Below the pieces are notes generated by a model. The model searched no databases and had not been told where the DNA came from. It saw only the letters and a list, made by a program, of their open reading frames with translations. Of a DNA stretch of 14,551 nt, positions 1 through 7,308 are shown in pieces. This DNA is from JBLNBU01 sp050260215. GTDB taxonomy: Bacteria > Pseudomonadota > Alphaproteobacteria > Rhodospirillales > Magnetospirillaceae. A program made the position numbers and the translations under genes. Every line of letters starts with the position of its first letter. Positions within the stretch are counted from its first letter, which is position 1. The DNA is taken from the NCBI GenBank assembly GCA_050260215.1, contig JBLNBU010000279.1:1-14551 (forward strand), in the 5' to 3' direction.

Positions 1-86
1 CGCTGCAGACCCGTCAGCAGCTGGGCATCCAGGCGCTGTCCTTCGCCGGCCAGGCCGAACAGGCCGTCCTGGGTCTGTTCCGCTAA
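1..86 (+). CDS. Flagellin, C-terminal end (partial, 5' end outside window)
   Basis: Only the last 27 codons are present, in the frame starting at base 3 and ending in TAA at 84-86. The translated tail contains QQLGIQALSFAGQAEQAVLG and ends in LFR. This is the usual end of flagellin: an amphipathic D0 helix with a terminal hydrophobic LxLFR motif, needed for export and filament assembly. Family knowledge: flagellin is exported by the flagellar type III apparatus and is the substrate that Pse glycosylation modifies. The context agrees, with a terminator directly downstream and then a Maf glycosyltransferase. The tail is short, so which flagellin paralogue this is cannot be told. Confidence 0.85.
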   Translation, partial: LQTRQQLGIQALSFAGQAEQAVLGLFR

Positions 87-111
87 TCCTAGCGTGGCTT
101 GAAGCCGATTG

Positions 112-139
112 GGGGGAGGACGTCGTCCTCCCCCTTTTT
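112..139 (+). terminator. Intrinsic terminator of the flagellin gene
   Basis: A perfect 10-bp stem (112-121 pairing with 125-134, G/C-rich, three-base loop) is followed directly by TTTTT at 135-139 and, after one G, another TTTT. It lies 25 bases after the flagellin stop. This is a textbook Rho-independent terminator and should insulate the highly expressed flagellin gene from the Maf gene downstream. Confidence 0.9.
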
Positions 140-190
140 GTTTTGCCATCGATTTTCCTTTCTGGCATGTGAACCCTTCGCCCCGAGATA

Positions 191-197
191 AGGTGAG
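191..197 (+). promoter_or_regulatory. Ribosome binding site that sets the Maf gene start
   Basis: AGGTGAG at 191-197 lies 8 bases before ATG 206. This favours the ATG over an in-frame TTG at 200, which sits too close to the site. No convincing promoter was recognised between the terminator (139) and this site, although transcription of the Maf gene presumably starts there. Confidence 0.7.
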
Positions 198-205
198 AAT
201 TGTCC

Positions 206-2206
206 ATGGACGATGCTGGCAACTGTCCGAGCGCAGCCGAGGCACCGAGCAGCGACGCCAAGCGGCGCGAGCTATACGAGGCCAACATCGCGCTGATCGC
301 CAAGTGGGCGCCGGGGTTCGCCAAGCAACTCGAGGGCATCGACAAGCCCCACTCCACGCTGGTCGAGCGCGGCGACGACGACTGGGACATCGAGTTCCAG
401 GGCGTCCCCCTCTACGGGACCGGCGGCAAGGCCGCGGCGGAGCAGCAGTTCGCCGAGTGGAGCCGGGCGCCTTATCGACTGTTCCTCAATGCCCCCAACT
501 ACTCGAGCTACGACCGCCACGGCGAGAAGTTCTACGTCCAGCTCGAGGAACTTCTGGCCACCGAGAAGGTCAAGACCACCGAACTGATCGTGCGCCAGGA
601 AGCCTTCCACGTGGTCTGCCTGGGCGTCGGCCTGGGCTTCCACCTGCCGGCGCTGATCGCGCACACCAAGTGCCGCAACCTGTTCCTGGTCGAAGCCAAC
701 CTGGAATTCGTCTACCACTCCCTGTTCGTGTTCGACTGGAGCCAGGTGCTCGACGCCCAGCGTCTGAAGGGGATGCGCGTCCACTTCATCACCCAGGTGG
801 ACCTGTCGACGACCGCCATCACCATCCGTGAGTGGATGCGGGCCACCAATCCGTGCCTGACCGAGGGCACCTGCTTTTACCAGCACTATCCCAACGACCA
901 CTACCGGGTCGTCCTCGACGGCCTGATGAAGGACATGGCGCTGGCCTTCTCCGGGCTTGGGTTCATGGACGACGAAGTCCGCATGGTGCGCAACGCCTAT
1001 CTCAACCTGAGCAAGGCCGAGCCGCTGATCTTCCGCAACCAGAGTGCGGCGCGGCAGTGGCCGGTATGCCTTGTCGGGTCGGGCCCGTCGCTTGACAACA
1101 CCATCGAGGATCTCCGCCGGCTCGCCGACAGGGCGCTGGTGGTTTCGTGCGGAACCTCGTTGCCGGCACTGCTCCGGTTCGGCCTGCGCCCGGACATCTT
1201 CGTCGTCCTCGAGAACGGCCCCGAAATCTACGATTACATCAAGGCGGCGCAGGACAAGTGGGGGCTCGAGGGCATTGTCCTCATGGCCTCGTGCACCATC
1301 GACCCGCGGGTCACCGCGCTGTTCGACCGCTCGGTGCTGTTCATGCGCGGGGGGCTGGCGTCGTTCCCGCTGTTCTGCCTCGATCAGGACACCTACATGC
1401 CCTACGCCTACCCGTCGGTGACCAACACCGGGTTCGGGCTGGCGCTGACGCTGGGGTACCGCGAGATCTACCTGTTCGGCGTCGACCTGGGCTCGCGCAA
1501 CGCCGACTGCCACCATGCCGCCGGCTCCCCCTACATGGCCGACGCCATGGATTACGACGGCAAGATGGAGCGGCCGGTCCCCGGCAACTTCGGCGGCACC
1601 GTCTTTTCCGACTACGTGCTGAACTGGTCGCGCGACGCCTTTGAACAGGCCATCGTCCAGACCCAGAAGATGGGCCTCAGGGTGTTCAACACCAGCGACG
1701 GGGCGTTCATCCGCGGCACCACCCCCCGCCTTGCCCGCACGCTGACCTTTGCCGAACCCAAGACCAGCAAGCAGGACGAGCTGGACTCGCTGCTGGCCCT
1801 GATGTCGCCTTATGGCGAGGAGAACCTTCACACAGCCTGGTCGCTGGAACGGTTGCGTCAGGAATCGGTCGACCTGCGCGCCGCGCTCAAGGAGGCCTTC
1901 GCCGCGTCGTCAGGCACCCGCGAAGCGATCGAGAAGGCCATGGCCCTGCTGATGGTCCCTCAGGCGCGGCCCTGCCACCACTATATTCGCGGCAGCGGCA
2001 TGCAGGTCATGATCCTGACCACCTGGTACCACAACCGGGTCCCGGAAGACGCGTTGGAGCGGGTCGACCCCCTGATGATCAAGCTGATCGAACAGGCCCT
2101 GGACGAGTTCACCGACCACGTCATCGGCTTCATGGAAGACCTGGACGCCGGAAAGGAACGCGGCCCCTGGCTGGTGTCGCCCCAGGGGCAACCGTCGGAA
2201 TTCTGA
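206..2206 (+). CDS. Motility-associated glycosyltransferase, Maf family (DUF115 / 6-hydroxymethylpterin pyrophosphokinase MptE-like)
   Basis: A 666-residue protein starting at ATG 206. Maf proteins transfer nonulosonic acids such as pseudaminic acid from CMP-sugar to Ser/Thr of flagellin in the cytoplasm before export (family knowledge). The sequence shows the family layout: an N-terminal region with 'VVCLGVGLGFHLPAL', then the central DUF115 core beginning 'PVCLVGSGPSLD' (GSGPSLD at residues 291-297) and running through 'VVSCGTSLPALLRFGLRPDI' and 'IYLFGVDLGSRN', then a helical C-terminal part. Length fits the family. It sits directly after a flagellin gene and in the same window as pseB, pseC, pseG and pseI, which supports flagellin O-glycosylation with Pse. 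The donor sugar is inferred from context, not seen. It ends 7 bp from the convergent gene on the other strand. Confidence 0.9.
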   Translation: MDDAGNCPSAAEAPSSDAKRRELYEANIALIAKWAPGFAKQLEGIDKPHSTLVERGDDDWDIEFQGVPLYGTGGKAAAEQQFAEWSRAPYRLFLNAPNYSSYDRHGEKFYVQLEELLATEKVKTTELIVRQEAFHVVCLGVGLGFHLPALIAHTKCRNLFLVEANLEFVYHSLFVFDWSQVLDAQRLKGMRVHFITQVDLSTTAITIREWMRATNPCLTEGTCFYQHYPNDHYRVVLDGLMKDMALAFSGLGFMDDEVRMVRNAYLNLSKAEPLIFRNQSAARQWPVCLVGSGPSLDNTIEDLRRLADRALVVSCGTSLPALLRFGLRPDIFVVLENGPEIYDYIKAAQDKWGLEGIVLMASCTIDPRVTALFDRSVLFMRGGLASFPLFCLDQDTYMPYAYPSVTNTGFGLALTLGYREIYLFGVDLGSRNADCHHAAGSPYMADAMDYDGKMERPVPGNFGGTVFSDYVLNWSRDAFEQAIVQTQKMGLRVFNTSDGAFIRGTTPRLARTLTFAEPKTSKQDELDSLLALMSPYGEENLHTAWSLERLRQESVDLRAALKEAFAASSGTREAIEKAMALLMVPQARPCHHYIRGSGMQVMILTTWYHNRVPEDALERVDPLMIKLIEQALDEFTDHVIGFMEDLDAGKERGPWLVSPQGQPSEF

Positions 2207-2217
2207 CCCGGGGTCAG
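2203..2217. repeat. 15-bp palindrome spanning both convergent stop codons
   Basis: CTGACCC at 2203-2209 and GGGTCAG at 2211-2217 form a perfect inverted repeat around one central G. It contains the TGA of the Maf gene (2204-2206) and, on the other strand, the TGA of the TPR glycosyltransferase gene (2214-2216). No T-run follows on either side, so it is not a classical intrinsic terminator. It may act as a short bidirectional hairpin, or be chance in GC-rich DNA. Confidence 0.5.
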
Positions 2218-3683
2218 CCCGTCCGTCGCACCAGCCATGCGGCGAAGTCCCGCCCCAGCTGGATCAGCGCACTGGGCCAGTCCCCCGCACGGGCCTGCCG
2301 ATAAAGGCGGACCGACCGGTACCAGGGCGTCATGTGACCGAACAGGCCCCAGCGCCAGTCGTTGAGGTGGGCCAACAAGACCCACGCCGGCTTGTCCAGC
2401 GCTCCGGCCAGGTGCGCGACCGAGGTGTCGACGGCAATCAGCCCGTCCAGCGCCTGCACCGCCGCCGCGGTATCGGCGAAATCGGTAATGAGCCCGCTGA
2501 GGTCGTGAACGTTGTCGTAGCCCAACCGCCGGAATTCACCGATGTCGGCACCGGGCTGGATGGCGAAGAATTCGGCATCCAGGGTCAACAGCGGCGCGAA
2601 CACCTCAGGCTCGATCGAGCGCTCGCCGTCCGACGGGTTCTTGGGATTGCCGCGCCAGGCGATGGCGATGCGCCGGCGTCCGGGCGCCAGCCGCTCCAAT
2701 TCCGCGGCGAAGACGGCTACACGTTCGGGAGAGGCGGCGAGATACGGAACCTCGGCGGGAATGGCGCTGCCGAAGCGGCCGGCCAGCGTGTGCGGCATGC
2801 TCATCAGCGGCAGCTGCGCGTCGCACTCGGGCACCTTTTCGCCCGAAACCACCACGAGCCCGCGACCGAACGAGGTCTCCATCAATTGCTTCAGCGGTTC
2901 CTGGCAATGCAGGATGACCACCGTGCCGTCGAACATGGGGAACTTGAGATAGCGGCAGAAATTGATGGTGTCGCCCAGCCCCTGTTCGGCGTGGACCAAA
3001 AGCCTTTGGCCGGGCATCGGGCGGCCGTCCCAGCGAGGCGCGATGGCATCGAAGTTGTCGGCCTGAGACTTCATGGCATCCTTGAGGCGCCACTCGTATT
3101 CGGCCCAGCCTTCCTTCCACTCGCCGATGGCCAGCAGCGTCAGGCCGCGCATGTAGTGCGCGAACGCCAGGCGCGGCGCATCGGGCGCCATCAGGGCGAT
3201 GGCGGCACCGATCTCGCGCGCGGCCTGCTGGTGGTCGAACATGCGGCGGCAGACCAGGCCCAGGTTGAAATGGGCGTCGGCGGTGTCGGGAGCGACGGCG
3301 ATGAGCTGGCGCCACCAGAAGGCCGATTCGGCCAGGTCGCCCTTGCGCAGGTATGCGTTGGCGATGCCGTACAGCGTCCGTTCGTTGCGCCGGTCCAGGG
3401 TCACTGCCTGCTTGAACAGGTCGATGGCCTCCCAGTGGCGGCCGGCCTCGCTCAACAGGAAGGCCAGGGAGCTGATCAGGTCCGGCTGGCTGGGGGCGAT
3501 GGCCAGCGCACGGCGGAACCAGCCCTCCGCGGCGACGAAGTCACCGCCCTGGGCGGTGACGATCCCCAACTGATGCAGTGCCTGGACATTGGCAGGGTCG
3601 CGTTCCACCGCTTCGAGCAGAGATTGCCGCGAGCACTCCGAGTCCGACCCCGGCAAAGAATTCATTAACGACCCTTTGCCCAT
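2214..3683 (-). CDS. TPR-repeat protein with C-terminal GT9-like (heptosyltransferase-type) glycosyltransferase domain
   Basis: A 489-residue protein with ATG at 3683, preceded by GAAGGGT at 3690-3696 (6-base gap). In-frame alternatives are TTG 3734, which would overlap the promoter region, and ATG 3665. Residues about 20-215 form several TPR-like helical repeats, which usually bind protein partners. Residues about 225-489 resemble GT9-type glycosyltransferases: EQGLGDTI (233-240), IAWRGNPKN (341-349) and VDTSVAHLAGAL (418-429), the last being the usual sugar-nucleotide/phosphate loop. Proteins of this architecture are common in alphaproteobacterial flagellar and surface-glycan loci, but their acceptors are mostly unknown. 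It is a lone minus-strand gene between two plus-strand genes and is clearly related to the protein at 9528-10940. A role in flagellin or surface glycosylation is inferred from the neighbours. Confidence 0.85.
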   Translation of the reverse strand: MGKGSLMNSLPGSDSECSRQSLLEAVERDPANVQALHQLGIVTAQGGDFVAAEGWFRRALAIAPSQPDLISSLAFLLSEAGRHWEAIDLFKQAVTLDRRNERTLYGIANAYLRKGDLAESAFWWRQLIAVAPDTADAHFNLGLVCRRMFDHQQAAREIGAAIALMAPDAPRLAFAHYMRGLTLLAIGEWKEGWAEYEWRLKDAMKSQADNFDAIAPRWDGRPMPGQRLLVHAEQGLGDTINFCRYLKFPMFDGTVVILHCQEPLKQLMETSFGRGLVVVSGEKVPECDAQLPLMSMPHTLAGRFGSAIPAEVPYLAASPERVAVFAAELERLAPGRRRIAIAWRGNPKNPSDGERSIEPEVFAPLLTLDAEFFAIQPGADIGEFRRLGYDNVHDLSGLITDFADTAAAVQALDGLIAVDTSVAHLAGALDKPAWVLLAHLNDWRWGLFGHMTPWYRSVRLYRQARAGDWPSALIQLGRDFAAWLVRRTG

Positions 3684-3685
3684 AA

Positions 3686-3713
3686 TTGCACCCTTCGGAC
3701 GACAGTGTATGAT
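3686..3713 (+). promoter_or_regulatory. Candidate sigma70-type promoter for the TPR/GT41-like gene
   Basis: TTGCAC (3686-3691), a 16-base spacer and TATGAT (3708-3713, five of six consensus bases) precede the gene starting at 3761. The -35 is poor. The -10 overlaps the -10 proposed for the opposite strand, so the two promoters would compete for polymerase. Confidence 0.35.
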
Positions 3714-3734
3714 CCGGCGTGCGCATAGCGTCAA
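3706..3734 (-). promoter_or_regulatory. Candidate sigma70-type promoter for the TPR/GT9-like gene
   Basis: Read on the minus strand, TTGACG (3734-3729), a 17-base spacer and CATACA (3711-3706) make a plausible promoter, with a good -35 and a weak -10. Initiation near 3699 would leave a leader of about 16 bases containing the ribosome binding site. Motif inspection only. Confidence 0.35.
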
Positions 3735-3760
3735 CCCATCAGAATGATGAGGAAAAAGCC

Positions 3761-5698
3761 ATGGACAAGGACCAGAACCAGCCGACAGACGAAGTTGCCG
3801 ACCTTGTTGGGCGGGGCTTCGAGCTGCTTTCCGAAGCCGATGCGGAAGGTGCGCTGGGATTGTGTCTCAAGGCGCGTGAACTGGCCCCGCAAAGGTTCGA
3901 ATACCTCTACCTCATGGGCCTTATCTCGCTGCGCATGAACCGCCTGGCTGATGCACTGGAGTGCATGAAGCAGGGCCACCAGGTCGCCCCCGACGTCCGC
4001 GAGTTCTCCGCCGCCCTCGCCAGCCTGTACGCCGCCGTCGGCCACCTGGCCGACAGCATCTTCCACGCCAAGCTGACCTACGCCCAGCAGTCCCATCCGC
4101 TGCTGTCGAAGTACGCCCCCGACCGGCTGACCCACCCCGAGGCGGCGCTGGATGCCTCGTCGTTGCAAGGCTACTACCAGGAGGCGTTCTTCGCCTACAT
4201 GGCCAAGAACTACGAGCGCGCCCAGGACCAGTGCGAAAGCGAACTGCGCCTCAACCCGAACAATGTCGAGTGCATGCGGCTGTTCGCCCGCGTGCTGATG
4301 CACCGCGACCGCCACCACCAGGCCGCCGACGCCCTGCGCGCGTGCCTGGCCATGAACGATGTCGACCCGGATGTCCCGGCCTTGCTGGCCGAGGCCCTGA
4401 TGAACTGCGGCGAGATGGCCGACGCCATCGAGATGGGCGAGGCCGCCGTCCAGCGTGCACCCGACAATTGGGATGTGCTGGCCCGCGTCATCCACGCCTT
4501 CGACCGCTTGCCCGACGACAAGGCGGCTGTCCGCGCGGCCCTGGTCGGGCAGTGGCGCGACCGTGCCCGCGGCCTGGCGGCCACCCCCTTGCGGGCGCCG
4601 CAGGCTGCCGACTTCCTGGGGCGCAAGTTCAAGATCGCCTACCTGCTCAACGACCACTCGATCACCCATTACCTGGACCAGGTCGAGGCGGTCCTCGACA
4701 ACCACGACGGCGCCCATGTCGAGGCGTCGGTCTACCAGCTGTACCTGCACGACACCGACGCCACCGCGCGCCTGCGCGGCAAGGTGGCCAACTGGCGCGA
4801 GCTGTGCGAGGTCGATGACTTCACCGCCGCTCATATCATCGCCGGCGAAGGAGTCGACGTCCTGGTGGACATGACCGGCATGACCCCCGGTGCCCGCCCC
4901 AACATCATCTGCCAGCATCCGGCCCCACTGCAGGTGGCCTGGCTGTCGGCAGAAGCCAGCGGCGGCGGCATCGACTGCGTGCTGGTCGACCCGGTCTCGC
5001 GCAATGCCCTGCCCGAAGGCGTCCAGGTGCTCGAGATGCCCGGCGGCGTGTTCTGCATGCCGCGCAGCGCCATCATGGTGTCTGCGGCCGAGGCCATCGA
5101 GGCCCCTGCAGCGGCCAACGGATACGTCACCTTCGGCGCCACCCTCGACCTGGCCCGCATCCCCGCCGCGGCCGAGCTTTGGGCCCGCATCTTGAACACC
5201 GTGCGCGACTCGCGGCTGCGCTTCGGCAACGGCATCGAGCTGACCCAGCCGGTGCTGGAAGCCCTGTTTACCACCTTCGACCATTACGGCGTCGCCGACC
5301 GCATCATCGTCGACCTGCCCGAGCCCGGCCGGACCGTCGAGCCTTTCTGGTCCAAGATCGACATCCTGCTGGCCAGCCCGCAAATCCCCGACCCGTTCGA
5401 GGTGGCCGAGGCGTTGGCCATGGGGGTTCCGGTGGTGGTGCGCCACGGCAACCGCCTGGCCCACGCCCGCACCGCCGGCGTCCTGGCCCAGGCCGGCCAG
5501 GGCCATTGGATCGCCGACGACGACCATCACTATCTCAGCATCGCCGCTTCGATGGCGCAGACGCCGCAGATGCCGGTGACGCTCCGCGGCGACCTGCTGG
5601 CCAACATCGGCAACATGCCGCTGTGCAATACGGAACTGTTCACCCGCGCCTTCGAGCAGGCGCTCATCCAGGGTGCGCTGCTGCCGCCCGAAGGCTAG
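3761..5698 (+). CDS. TPR protein with divergent GT41 (O-GlcNAc transferase-like) C-terminal domain
   Basis: A 645-residue protein with ATG at 3761 after GAGGAAAA; an upstream in-frame GTG at 3719 has no comparable site and lies in the promoter region. Residues about 10-260 are TPR-like helical repeats. Residues about 288-640 align by eye with bacterial SPINDLY/OGT-type GT41 domains: 'NDHSITHYL' (297-305, with H299 at the position of the conserved N-terminal histidine), 'VDVLVDMTGMTPGARP' (365-380), 'PAPLQVAWL' (388-396) and 'ALAMGVPVVV' (551-560). Family enzymes transfer sugar from a UDP donor to Ser/Thr. Here the usual GHT has M374 instead of His, and the UDP-phosphate-binding GGTT/GHTT stretch reads DPFE (544-547), so donor use may differ or activity may be lost. 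Divergently transcribed from the TPR/GT9-like gene. Domain assignment is firm; activity is not. Confidence 0.8.
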   Translation: MDKDQNQPTDEVADLVGRGFELLSEADAEGALGLCLKARELAPQRFEYLYLMGLISLRMNRLADALECMKQGHQVAPDVREFSAALASLYAAVGHLADSIFHAKLTYAQQSHPLLSKYAPDRLTHPEAALDASSLQGYYQEAFFAYMAKNYERAQDQCESELRLNPNNVECMRLFARVLMHRDRHHQAADALRACLAMNDVDPDVPALLAEALMNCGEMADAIEMGEAAVQRAPDNWDVLARVIHAFDRLPDDKAAVRAALVGQWRDRARGLAATPLRAPQAADFLGRKFKIAYLLNDHSITHYLDQVEAVLDNHDGAHVEASVYQLYLHDTDATARLRGKVANWRELCEVDDFTAAHIIAGEGVDVLVDMTGMTPGARPNIICQHPAPLQVAWLSAEASGGGIDCVLVDPVSRNALPEGVQVLEMPGGVFCMPRSAIMVSAAEAIEAPAAANGYVTFGATLDLARIPAAAELWARILNTVRDSRLRFGNGIELTQPVLEALFTTFDHYGVADRIIVDLPEPGRTVEPFWSKIDILLASPQIPDPFEVAEALAMGVPVVVRHGNRLAHARTAGVLAQAGQGHWIADDDHHYLSIAASMAQTPQMPVTLRGDLLANIGNMPLCNTELFTRAFEQALIQGALLPPEG

Positions 5699-5717
5699 GC
5701 ACAAACGTCCGGCAATA

Positions 5718-5747
5718 TTGAAACCGTTAACCAACTGGCGCTATCAT
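5718..5747 (+). promoter_or_regulatory. Candidate sigma70-type promoter upstream of the flagellin-like gene
   Basis: TTGAAA (5718-5723), an 18-base spacer and TATCAT (5742-5747) match consensus at five of six bases in each box. Transcription would start near 5754, about 35 bases before ATG 5789. The -10 lies inside the left arm and loop of the inverted repeat at 5735-5760. Confidence 0.45.
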
Positions 5748-5760
5748 AGGATAGCGCCAG
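5735..5760. repeat. Perfect 11-bp inverted repeat with 4-base loop
   Basis: CTGGCGCTATC (5735-5745), ATAG, then GATAGCGCCAG (5750-5760) pair without a mismatch. The repeat lies 36 bases after the stop of the GT41-like gene and 28 bases before the next start. No T-run follows on either strand, so a standard intrinsic terminator is not supported. It could be an operator overlapping the -10, a leader hairpin, or a terminator of atypical form. Confidence 0.75.
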
Positions 5761-5788
5761 AATGGCAATCGGTTGATGGAGGCCGAAA

Positions 5789-6718
5789 ATGGCCAGCGAC
5801 CCGATCTCGGGAGCCTCTAACCTCTCGTCGGCCCTCAACATGAGGGCCCTCGCCAACTCCAGCTCTCAAACCCCGCTGGTGGGTTCGACGCCCAACATGG
5901 CGCAGGGACTGGCGCAGGCTGCCGCAGCCGCGGCCCGGCCAAACTTCAATTTGCAGTTCAACCTGCTGCAGAACTCCATCATCGACCGGCTGAACCAGAA
6001 GATCACCGAGGTTCAGAACAGCATGTCGACCACCATCGACCCGCAGATCCAGGTCGAACGGCAACGGCTGGTGTCGGTGGCCAACGATATCGACCCGCTG
6101 CGCCAGTCGATGTTGTCCAACACCTATGCCATGAACGCGCTGGGCGACGCCGTCGGCCGGCTCAACACCGCGGTTACCGCGGCGGCCGCGGGTGATCCGA
6201 GCGAGTTCAACAGCATTCTCGACGGCATCAACCAACTGGGCAACAACCTGCAGCTGACCGACGGCAGCGCCATCGGCCTGTACGTTTCCGACGGGACCGA
6301 GCTCCTCAAGCGCGACGGCGTGGTCCGGGTCACCAATCCCGACGGAACCACCACCAAGGCCACCAGCTATTCGGATTTCGCCAGCCAGACCGATGCGCTT
6401 TCGGCGATAACCGATGCCATCAACCGGGTCGGAGTGGTGCAGACATCCCTGCAGACCCGCTCGGACGCCCTGGTGTCCATCATGTCCCAGACCCAGGTGG
6501 GCATCGACAAGATCGACACCCAGATCGCGGCACAGCAGACGCTTGACCAGGCGACGGCCGCAGGCGAGATCGCCAAGCTGAAGCAGCAGTACAGCTACAT
6601 GCTGCAGGCATTGTCGCTGTCCTTCGAAGGGGCGCAGTCCATGGCTGATGCCTTGACGCAGCGCCTGTCGCTCACTCCTGCGAGCCAGCCCGGTTCGGTG
6701 GTCAGCCTCTTCACCTGA
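5789..6718 (+). CDS. Flagellin-like helical protein of unknown function, lacking Cys, His and Trp
   Basis: A 309-residue protein with ATG at 5789, preceded by TGGAGG (5777-5782). I do not recognise a named family. It has no Cys, His or Trp, is rich in Ser, Thr, Gln, Asn and Ala, and has two long heptad-like helical regions (about 55-130 and 195-295) flanking a Gly/Asp/Thr-rich middle (about 150-195) that suggests a beta-type insert. The C-terminal stretch 'QQYSYMLQALSLSFEGAQSM' (266-285) and the end SVVSLFT resemble the flagellin tail at the window start (QALSFAGQ..., LGLFR). The helical ends, variable middle and missing residues recall flagellins and other flagellar-exported axial proteins, but the classical flagellin N-terminus is not evident. 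No Sec signal peptide is visible. It lies between a glycosyltransferase gene and flaF. It may be an exported filament-associated protein, a flagellin-like structural protein or a glycosylation target; all three are inference. Confidence 0.6.
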   Translation: MASDPISGASNLSSALNMRALANSSSQTPLVGSTPNMAQGLAQAAAAAARPNFNLQFNLLQNSIIDRLNQKITEVQNSMSTTIDPQIQVERQRLVSVANDIDPLRQSMLSNTYAMNALGDAVGRLNTAVTAAAAGDPSEFNSILDGINQLGNNLQLTDGSAIGLYVSDGTELLKRDGVVRVTNPDGTTTKATSYSDFASQTDALSAITDAINRVGVVQTSLQTRSDALVSIMSQTQVGIDKIDTQIAAQQTLDQATAAGEIAKLKQQYSYMLQALSLSFEGAQSMADALTQRLSLTPASQPGSVVSLFT

Positions 6719-6830
6719 TGTTTACCAATACGCTGCAATCCTGATAGCGCTCCGGTCCGCCAGGAATGGCACCGAAGGCAGCGCCCGGCCAGTTACGGCT
6801 TCCCGGGATTATTCACCAAGCGAGGCTGAC
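6719..6830 (+). other. 112-bp intergenic region before flaF
   Basis: No gene, T-tailed hairpin or convincing promoter was recognised here. The flaF ribosome binding site GCGAGG is just upstream of ATG 6831. A TGGCAC at 6767-6772 recalls a sigma54 -24 element but has no matching -12 element. Confidence 0.5.
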
Positions 6831-7289
6831 ATGCCGTCCGATACCAGAGGCTACGATGCGTCCACCGGCTACAATGCCGTGCCCCAGCCGGGCAATCCGG
6901 CCCAGACCGAGGCATGGGCACTGGTCGAGGCCGCGCGCCGAATCCATGCGGCCAGCCAGTCGCCCGATTCCATCGAGGCACTGAAGGACGCTCTGCGCCT
7001 GAACTGGCGCCTGTGGACCCTGTTCCAGGCCAATCTGAGCCTTGAAGAGTGCAACGTCCCCGACGACCTTCGCCAGAACATGCTGAACCTGTGCAACTTC
7101 GTCGACCGCCAGTCCGTCGAAGCGCTTATCAACCCGAACCCGACAAAGGTTCAGGTCTTCATCGACATCAACCGGAATATCGCCAACGGCCTGCTGGCCA
7201 GCGCCGAGTTGGCGGCCAAGGCCGCCGCCGAGCAGCCGGCAGAGGCCAAGGCCGAGGCCGGATCGATGTTGGATATCCAATCGGCCTGA
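6831..7289 (+). CDS. flaF: Flagellar biosynthesis regulator FlaF
   Basis: A 152-residue protein with ATG at 6831 after GCGAGG. FlaF is an alphaproteobacterial flagellin-associated factor; with FlbT it controls flagellin translation and secretion in Caulobacter and relatives (family knowledge). Family signatures visible here are the N-terminal 'GNPAQTEAWALVEAARRI' (21-38), the central 'NWRLWTLFQ' (58-66), 'FVDRQSVEAL' (90-99) and 'DINRNIANGLL' (112-122). The C-terminus carries an extra Ala/Glu-rich tail of about 25 residues beyond the usual domain. No flbT is in the window. It lies 19 bp upstream of pseB on the same strand, suggesting that flagellin control and Pse synthesis are co-transcribed. 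Confidence 0.9.
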   Translation: MPSDTRGYDASTGYNAVPQPGNPAQTEAWALVEAARRIHAASQSPDSIEALKDALRLNWRLWTLFQANLSLEECNVPDDLRQNMLNLCNFVDRQSVEALINPNPTKVQVFIDINRNIANGLLASAELAAKAAAEQPAEAKAEAGSMLDIQSA

Positions 7290-7308
7290 CCACTGACAGA
7301 CGGGGGCA

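Noticed and set aside
165..182. TGGCATGTG region before the Maf gene as a sigma54 promoter
   Set aside because: The GG-N10-GC spacing is not met, and no good sigma70 pair was found either.
109..831. Plus-strand open frame beginning in the terminator
   Set aside because: It begins inside the intrinsic terminator, is Arg/Pro-rich, and overlaps the Maf gene in another frame.
272..1831. Minus-strand open frame of 519 codons opposite the Maf gene
   Set aside because: Antisense to a convincing Maf protein, with no recognisable motif.
3731..5734. Minus-strand open frame of 667 codons opposite the GT41-like gene
   Set aside because: It mirrors the coding gene, is Gly/Val/Gln-rich without domain motifs, and covers the opposite gene almost exactly, as codon-bias shadows do.
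5735..5760. Inverted repeat as a standard Rho-independent terminator
   Set aside because: The stem is perfect, but neither strand has a following T-run; it is listed as a repeat instead.
6767..6782. TGGCAC as a sigma54 promoter -24 element before flaF
   Set aside because: No TTGC-type -12 element is present at the required spacing.
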